Positions 57,616 through 64,000 of a DNA stretch of 64,000 nt are shown in pieces. The stretch comes from Delphinapterus leucas (Eukaryota > Chordata > Mammalia > Artiodactyla > Monodontidae). The notes beneath the pieces are model-generated. The model had not been told where the DNA came from, made no database searches, and was given only the letters and a program-made list of their open reading frames with translations. The position numbers and the translations under genes are program-made. The stretch covers positions 84,988,734 to 85,052,733 of the forward strand of contig NW_022098069.1 in the NCBI RefSeq assembly GCF_002288925.2, read 5' to 3'. Position 1 is the stretch's first letter; each line of letters opens with the position of its first letter.

Positions 57616-58689
57616 GAGGTCTTTCCGCCTCTCTGGGCAGGGCTGGCTTCACTGCCAGAAGCCCCTCCTGAGACCCCCTCTCTCTGTGCACCCCTCAGGG
57701 TCCCACCCTCGGGGGCCGTGGGCGGAATTTTAAGCTCAAGAGGTATTCTTAAAAAGCACCCATGTGCCTTCCTTAAACCTCCTAAAATAATCACAGTGAA
57801 GCAATTACTCCCTTTAAGGCGTTTGGAGGTGTTGACATCCAGGCTCCCGTTTTCCGTGATGAAACCTAGTCACTTTGTACTGCAGAGCCCGCTTGGGGGC
57901 AGCTCGGCCTTCAAGGCCACTCCTTCCACAGGTGCTCGCGCCCGTGGGTGCGCCCGCCCGTGGGTGCGCCCGGGGTGGCCCTCCCCTCTTCTCTCGCCTC
58001 CACCCACACCTCGCAGGCTTGTCAGGGAGCCTGAGGATAAGAGGAACCGCAAAGGGCGGGGAGGTCAGCACTTCCAGGTCCCAGCAGATGTGGAGGACTT
58101 CACAGAGCAGGCGTGTCCCGACGTGGCCGCTTCCCAAAGCCACTCTGGTCAGTGGTCAGCGGGGGCAGGTCCTCTGGTCTCTGTGTCCCCCCTGCCCCGT
58201 CCCTCTCCCTTCTTCCTCACTCCTCACGGAGCACCTCCTCTGTGCTGACATTTAGGGTCAGCAGTGCATCAAGGCAGCCGCTGCCCTCGGGAGCTCCAGC
58301 ACGTAGACAGACAGACAGCCACCACGGCACCGTGCACGGCTGCGACGGGGTGGGGTGCAGGATCAGAGTGGGGGGCTTGTCACAATCTTGGGGACCCAGG
58401 GAGCCTTTCTAGATGAGGCAGGTGAACACAGACAACCGTGTGGCAAGGCCCCTCCCTCAACGGCCTGGCCAATGGAGGGCGGTGAAGAGGACAGAGTGTG
58501 CGTCCTGACCTTGACCCTCGAAAGGCCAGGCCGCCGCGATTCTGTGCATCATCTGTGGGGAGCTTCTGACCCCACCCCACTCCCGCCCCGTGAGGAGAGC
58601 ATGCTGGGGTGGATGGGGACACACGCGGCAGAGCCGGCATGAACCCACGGCCTGGAGCCCCGGCCACGCTCTGCTCGGAGCAGCCAAGC
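57616..58689. other. Intergenic, no gene seen
   Basis: GC-rich and unclassified. A locally duplicated 'cgtgggtgcgcccg' lies near 57942-57972. Confidence 0.5.
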
Positions 58690-58800
58690 CCTAGCCAAAT
58701 GCAGGCTCGTGAGCGAGAAGCAAACTCTGTCTGCGGCAGGTAAGCCGCTGAGTTACAGTGGTTTATAGGCAGCAGCGATAAGTGACCGGAGCTAACCCAC
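58690..58800 (+). mobile_element. MaLR-like LTR 3' fragment
   Basis: The phrases 'gtaagccgctgagttacagt' and 'ggtttataggcagcagcgat' resemble an MLT1 3' end. Confidence 0.5.
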
Positions 58801-59170
58801 GCAAGGTGACACTTGCTCTGGACCCTTAAATCCAGCAGGGCGTGGCCGGGTGGGGAAGGGCACCCAGGCAAAGGGAATGATGTAAACAGGGAAGGAGGGT
58901 GCTGGACCACCCGGGCCCCACCCACGCCGCACACCCCTCTCACTCTGGAGGCTGCTCCTCAGCCCGTGAGCACCCTCAGGGTCGGGCCAGCAAGGGTGGG
59001 AGGTGCACCAAATAAGAGAGTCCTGCCACCCGCCCCAGCCCCACCCACTGAGCTCTGAGAGCTTCTTCCCTCGGAGGCCATCCCTTACCTAAGGACTCCT
59101 CTTTAGGACACCTGAGCTCCTGTACTCTCCCCACAAGGAGTGTGGGCTGCAGCCCAAACAGATGAGCCTT

Positions 59171-59368
59171 GATTCTCCACCCAGCACCACGCCCGATTCC
59201 CCATCCCATCTCCTCACCTGACTCTCCACTCAGCACCCCCCAACCTCCATCCCATCTCCTCACTTGGCTCTCCACCCAACCCCCCCATTCTCCATCCCAT
59301 CTCCTCACCTGGCTCTCCACCCCCCCCCATTCTCCATCCCATCTCCTCACCTGACTCCCCACCCAGCG
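59171..59368. repeat. Minisatellite, 42-46 bp unit, about 4 copies
   Basis: The core ccatcccatctcctcac starts at 59201, 59247, 59292 and 59334, giving spacings of 46, 45 and 42. Units differ mainly in the length of a C run (cccaaccccccc, ccccccccc). C-rich strand with i-motif/G-quadruplex potential. Confidence 0.93.
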
Positions 59369-60619
59369 CTCATCTCTGGGCCTTCGCCTATCCTATTCCC
59401 TCCACCTGGAACGACAGACCTCTCTTTGCCCCTCCTTCCCACTGCCCCCTCTGCCTGTGATGCTCCCCGTCCATCAGAACCTTGTTCCCATGCCACCCCC
59501 TGTAGGCTGGGTCTCTGACTGGGCAGCGGTGGCCTCGCCCGTCTGGTCAGCAGCCCTCTACCTCCGCCCAAAGGCCGCAAGCTCTTTTTGCCTCGTGACA
59601 AAATCAGGCATTGGTCAGGGGAGTGACACTGCAGCCCAGGTGCTTAAATGTGGTGTCACCTGGACTGCCAGGGCCCAGGCAGGATGCAGATTCCCAGTCA
59701 CGCCTCCAGAGAACCAAAGGTGGGTCCCAGGGTCTGTACTTCTTCCGCTGCACACTTGGAGAAGCGCCCCAGGAGACCAGAAGGGCCTCTGTCTGCCTGA
59801 CCCTTGCACCCCCTCCCACACCCAGTGGGGTCCGCAGCGGCCTGTTTGTCCAATGACACCGGCCCCCTCCAGCATCCGAGCCCTGTGCCCAGAGCACATT
59901 CCAAGCTGTCAGACTTAAGAGATGAAGAAAAATGAGCTGTTTCGCCCTGGAGGGGAAAGACTCCGTTCTGGCTCCATTACTTGGCTAACTGACTCCACTG
60001 TGTCCTGGAGCCCTGCCTGGGACCCAGGAGGATGGGGGGACACAGAGCAAACAGGCACAGGTGCGCAAGACCTCCTCGTGGGATCTGTCCGACCTTCCCC
60101 GCCCGCCCGCTGCCCCCTAACCTGTCAGGCCCACCCCTGCCCCCATCCTGGGATCCTGGGATTCATCCCCGGAGGTGGGCCCGGATGGACCAGGCCGCCT
60201 CAGAGGCCTAAGGGCCCCTCCACTCTCGTGCAAACCAGGAGACCTCCCCCGGTTTCCGCTCCCCCAGCCTTGCAGGTCCCGGCCGCCAGGGGAGTGACAG
60301 CAGCCTGCACTTCCTTCTCCAGGCCGTCCTCCATCCTTCAGGAGCCCGCAGGCCAAGCTCACTCCCTGCACAGTCTCCACCTCGAGCACAAACTTTACCC
60401 AGCTACACGGCGCCCTGGGCACCTCTGTCAACGTTACCCCAAGCAGAGCCCGGGAGTCCACAGGCCCCGTGCAGCTGTCATGCAGCTGTGCCCCCACCCA
60501 AACCAGGACCCGGGGCCCAGCCTCAGGCTGCACCAGCCACGGGGCTGCTCCACGGGTAGCTGGGTTGTGGGGGACGGTTATGGCTGCACGTACAGCCCAA
60601 GTTTTCTTCTCCCGGCTTT
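59369..60619. other. Intergenic, no gene seen
   Basis: L2-like sequence ('tctgggccttcgcctatcc') lies at about 59375-59530. The open frame at 59922-60686 (+) has no recognisable domain. Confidence 0.5.
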
Positions 60620-61210
60620 TAAATGCCTGGAGCAGACACACGTACTTAAATCTGAAGAACGAAAGTCAGTAAACTCCAATTCCTAATAGCATTTGTTACT
60701 GAACCATCCTGCTGTTCTAGGCACGGAAAGTGGAAATTTTACGCCTTGCGAGAGAGACCTCTTACTTCTCCCAGGCATCAAACAGAAAAGCCTGAATCAT
60801 TCCGAAACAAATTAACTCCCAATTAACCAGCTTATCTCAAAAGGGGCAAAAAGAGGAAAGTAAACACTAAATTGATTCCTTCCATGGATTTAAACATTAC
60901 TTTTAACGATGGAGTGGATACTGATACACACCCAGGCATGAAAACCCAGGGCTAGTAATTAGCCCTGCCTTGCACAGCAACCACTTAGTGACTTGTTAAG
61001 TAAAGCACCAATTTCTCAGATAAATAAACCATTCTTAACTCGGCTATAAACTGATTTTTTATGTTTACTTAAATTGGAGCACGGCTATTCCAGCACATTC
61101 TTATTTTATCTCTTCCAAATGACAGAATCAAAAATTCTAGCTTACGTATTTGCTTTCCCTGCCACCGCCTTCAAATTTACTCTGTCCTCGTTCACTGATT
61201 CTGAAATATC
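60620..61210. promoter_or_regulatory. Long AT-rich island, candidate distal enhancer
   Basis: About 590 bp of AT-rich, CpG-poor, repeat-free DNA with sharp borders. It has many homeodomain-type cores: 'aaattaactcccaattaacc', 'ctagtaattagccctg', 'aacactaaattgattcc' and 'tgtttacttaaattggag' (forkhead-like tgtttac). It is the strongest conserved-element candidate in the window by texture. It lies about 38 kb 5' of ADRA2C. No coding potential seen. Confidence 0.35.
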
Positions 61211-61639
61211 TCCCAGGTCTGCTCTGTCCTGGGCACGGTGCTGGGCCCCAGGGGGTGAACATTAGTGGATAAATCAGCTAAGATCTCTCTACACTTATTG
61301 TCCTGCCTCCAGCCCATAGAAAAGACCAGGGAAATCTAAGATGCGCCCGAAATCCTTTAGCAGTGCCGGACTCAACACCGGCAAAGCCAGGAAGGAGAGG
61401 GGGCGGCCACCGCGAGGACGCAGAGGTTGGAAGGCCCAGTGAATGTAGGGACGAGCGGGTGCAGGGTGAGGGTGGGTGGTGACGGGAAAGGAAGCACAGC
61501 GCAGCTCGGGAAGACTTGGGCACCTCATAAGGATGCTCGGAGACACTTTTGTGAGCCGCGGGGGACATCAGCACGGGCTTTTAAGCAGTTAGGGAACTAT
61601 TCCAGTGAATGATTTTCATTCTCCCAGATGAAAATGACT

Positions 61640-62045
61640 ATAAAGGCAATCCACGATTGCAGCAAAAATTTCAGATAATATGGAAAAACATAAGAAAATG
61701 GAAATCACTCCAAATCTCACCACCCAGAAATAAGAATCTCGCTAACTTTCTGATAAACGTCCTTCCAGACATCGACCTCCGAATGTGCATATAGGTCCCT
61801 CTGTATAAATGAACTTGCACTCTACCTGATGTTCTGTAAGCTGCCGGTTATGTCTTGGATGACTTTCCATGGCATTGGACACAGACCTGCCCATCACTGG
61901 AAACCACATGGTGTTCCCGGGAAGGATGCACCAGCCACATGTGACGGATGCCCTGGAGAAGCACATGTAGGTTTGTCCAGCTTTTCGGTGTCACAAACAA
62001 CACTGCAACCAGCGTCCCCCGGCACAGAACCCTGCCAGCGGGAGG
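61640..62045. repeat. Degenerate L1M-type remnant
   Basis: The series 'ctcaccacccagaaataag', 'gatgttctgtaagctgccgg', 'gacatcgacc' and 'tcacaaacaacactgcaacc' follows an old L1 3' region. Confidence 0.5.
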
Positions 62046-62076
62046 ACAGCAGGGTCAGGGAACAAACAAACTTCAG

Positions 62077-62400
62077 GGACTTCCCTGGTGGCGCAGTGGT
62101 TAAGAATCCGCCTGCCAATGCAGGGCACACAGGTTCGAGCCCTGGTCGGGGAAGATCTCACATGCCGCAGAGCCACTAAGCCCATGCGCCACAACTACTG
62201 AGCCTGCGCTCTAGAGCCCGCGAGCCACAACTACTGAAGTCCACACACCTAGAGCCCATGCTCTGCAACAAGAGAAGCCACCGCAGTGAGAAGTCCTGCT
62301 CACCGCAACTAGAGAAAGCCACATGCAGCAACAAAGATGCAACACAGCCAAATAAATAAATATATACATAAATAAATCTTTTTTTTTTTTTTTTTTTTTT
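62077..62400 (+). mobile_element. Longer CHR-type SINE with T22 run near its end
   Basis: The head is gggacttccctggtggcgcag, followed by a longer body with repeated 'gagcccgcgagccacaacta'-like phrases, a (taaa)n stretch and a run of 22 T at 62379-62400. This is a different subtype from the ~205-bp copies. A 7-bp repeat (cttcagg) at 62071-62077 and 62414-62420 is only a weak duplication candidate. Confidence 0.9.
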
Positions 62401-64000
62401 AAAAAGAAGACACCTTCAGGATGGTCGCCTTCAGGACGGACGTCTCCAGGGAGAAAACTGGGCTGGACCAGCCACCTGCCACATGAAACACAGAGGATAA
62501 TGAGTTCTCGCGTGATTTTGTGAAAAGTTCAGGGGAAGCATTAGTGATGGAAACATAAGAAAATGTAAAATGTAGCCCCCAAAGACCTCACTTCCGGGAG
62601 AGAGGGAAAAATACTGACAGAGACACAACATTTGACTAGAGAATTGAGGTACCGATGAGCCTCATTTAAAAGATTTAATCCATATGTTGACGGGTTGATT
62701 AATACTGAATAGTAATTGAACCCTAAAGGCGCTTCCCCTCTATGGTGGGGGGGCTCTGAGAGAATTCAACGTGCATCTGTCACCATGGAAGAGGCGGTAT
62801 CTACAAAGAAAAATCGACACACGGCAGGAAAACATGTCATTTGGAAATAGGGAGGGAAGTGTCAGACCAATAAAACCAAAACAGACGAAAAGTCGAAAGG
62901 CTTTGCCTTCAGGGAGGGGGGATCAGCGTGGGGGAGGCCAAGAGACAGATGGTTTCTATGATAAACCTGGAAGAATGGTCTGGCTTTTGGAATGAGGCAC
63001 TTAACACTGTTTCAAGGAAATGAAGGTAAGACAGCATTCAAGGGGCACCTGCTGACTTAGCTGGTCAGGAGTGTCTGGTCCCTGGTCACGTGGCTTCTGT
63101 CTGGAAATGGCGTCCAAGAGCAGGGTCCTCCTGGGACTCCCCTGAGCTCGGGCCAAGCTCACCATTGGAGGCCAGCGCCCCAGACCCCGACTTCAGTGGT
63201 GCCGACCAGACCACGCCCAGCGAGAGCCTCAGGAAGGAGGCCCCGGGGCCCTTCCTGGACCAGGGGCTGGTCTGAGGGAGGCTTTGGCAAGTGTAGGCAC
63301 ATGGATCAGAGATGCCATCCAGGTGGGGAGACGGAGACCAGAGGGGCCCTGTAGACGGGAAGGAGGCCGTGGTGTTGGCGGGACATCAGAGGCCACCTGA
63401 CGGGAATGGAGGGACCAGGGTTGCAGATAATTTGTTTAACTGACTCCTGAGACGAGGCTGCAGCCTCGCTCACTCTGGTGGAATCCTTCCCAAATTTGGG
63501 ACTAGAAAGCAATTGTGTAAAATGCTTTAAAAACAGATGCTCAGAAACACCTCCTGGTCCCTGCCCCAAGGAGGGAAAAACCCCGACTCCAGGGTCTTCA
63601 GATGCCTGTCCGCTGGTCAGAGGGCGGAGGCCACCTCCTATTCAGGGTGCAGAACATGGAAAGAGCTCTTCCCGAAAGCCCTCAGCCAGCATCCACTCAG
63701 CATGCCCCAGCCCCCTGCCAGGGCTCGCCCAAGGTCTGAGGTCCTGCTGGGGCCTGGGCCCGCAGCTACAGTGCCTTGGTCACCTCTGCTCTGCCCCCAG
63801 TCCTGTGCATGGTTCAGGGGCATCCGAAGGCCCAGCCCGGCCAGCACGACCCCTTCCTAGCACAGGTGCTCCTCCTGGGATGGGGAACAGGTGGCCTATG
63901 TCACATGACCTCCCAAGGGCCCCAGAGATCCCCTGCCTGAGTTGGGAGTCACCATGGAGCACCGGGCAATGAGATGTCCCAAGGATGTTCAGGGTCCCTA
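62401..64000. other. Intergenic, no gene seen
   Basis: An AT-rich patch at 62640-62735 ('ggttgattaatactgaatag') may be a small conserved element. The remainder is unclassified. Confidence 0.5.

Noticed and set aside
59922..60686. 254-codon plus-strand frame
   Set aside because: Pro/Ser/Gly-rich, no motif; it runs into the AT-rich candidate element.
1..64000. CRISPR arrays, operons or bacterial elements
   Set aside because: Everything seen is mammalian: SINEs, LINEs, MaLR LTRs, MIRs and an intronless GPCR gene. No regularly spaced short repeats fit a CRISPR.

Overview
The window is mammalian nuclear DNA, almost certainly from a cetacean (dolphin or whale). The best species clue is a set of tRNA-derived SINEs of the CHR type, about 200 bp long. 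They carry the 'gcttccctggtggcgcag' head and the 'cctgtgctccgcaacggg' body common in whales and dolphins, with clean 11-17 bp target-site duplications. The 3' tail of an artiodactyl/cetacean LINE-1 at the left edge agrees with this.

One protein-coding gene can be supported: ADRA2C, the alpha-2C adrenergic receptor. It is a single-exon gene on the minus strand (CDS 20581-21957, 458 codons, complete). It lies in a GC-rich CpG island at about 20600-22960. A 24-codon upstream ORF ends 14 bases before the start codon. A candidate poly(A) signal lies about 515 bases past the stop. A 100-N assembly gap (22537-22636) interrupts the 5' leader or promoter.

The rest reads as intergenic DNA. Positions 1-891 hold an L1 3' end. 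Positions 892-20040 are GC-rich, with SINEs, a CHR-in-L1 nest, L1 and MaLR-LTR remnants, a young 86-bp tandem duplication and an AT-rich island that may be a conserved element. Positions 22961-28480 include a 480-bp purine-pyrimidine alternating tract. Positions 28480-33870 are a cluster of MaLR-type LTRs plus a MER20. Positions 34455-35290 hold a C-poor telomere-like tract followed by another AT-rich island. Positions 40700-48240 hold three CHR SINEs and a 2.5-kb old L1 on the minus strand. Positions 48240-64000 hold two more SINEs, minisatellites and several AT-rich islands.

Many long open frames occur because the DNA is GC-rich and stop-poor. None outside ADRA2C shows recognisable domains, and I do not annotate them. 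I see no new multi-gene system. The best leads are ADRA2C itself (uORF, loop-3 changes, gapped promoter) and the AT-rich islands, which could be distal enhancers. Repeat family names come from memory of consensus sequences and could be settled by RepeatMasker.
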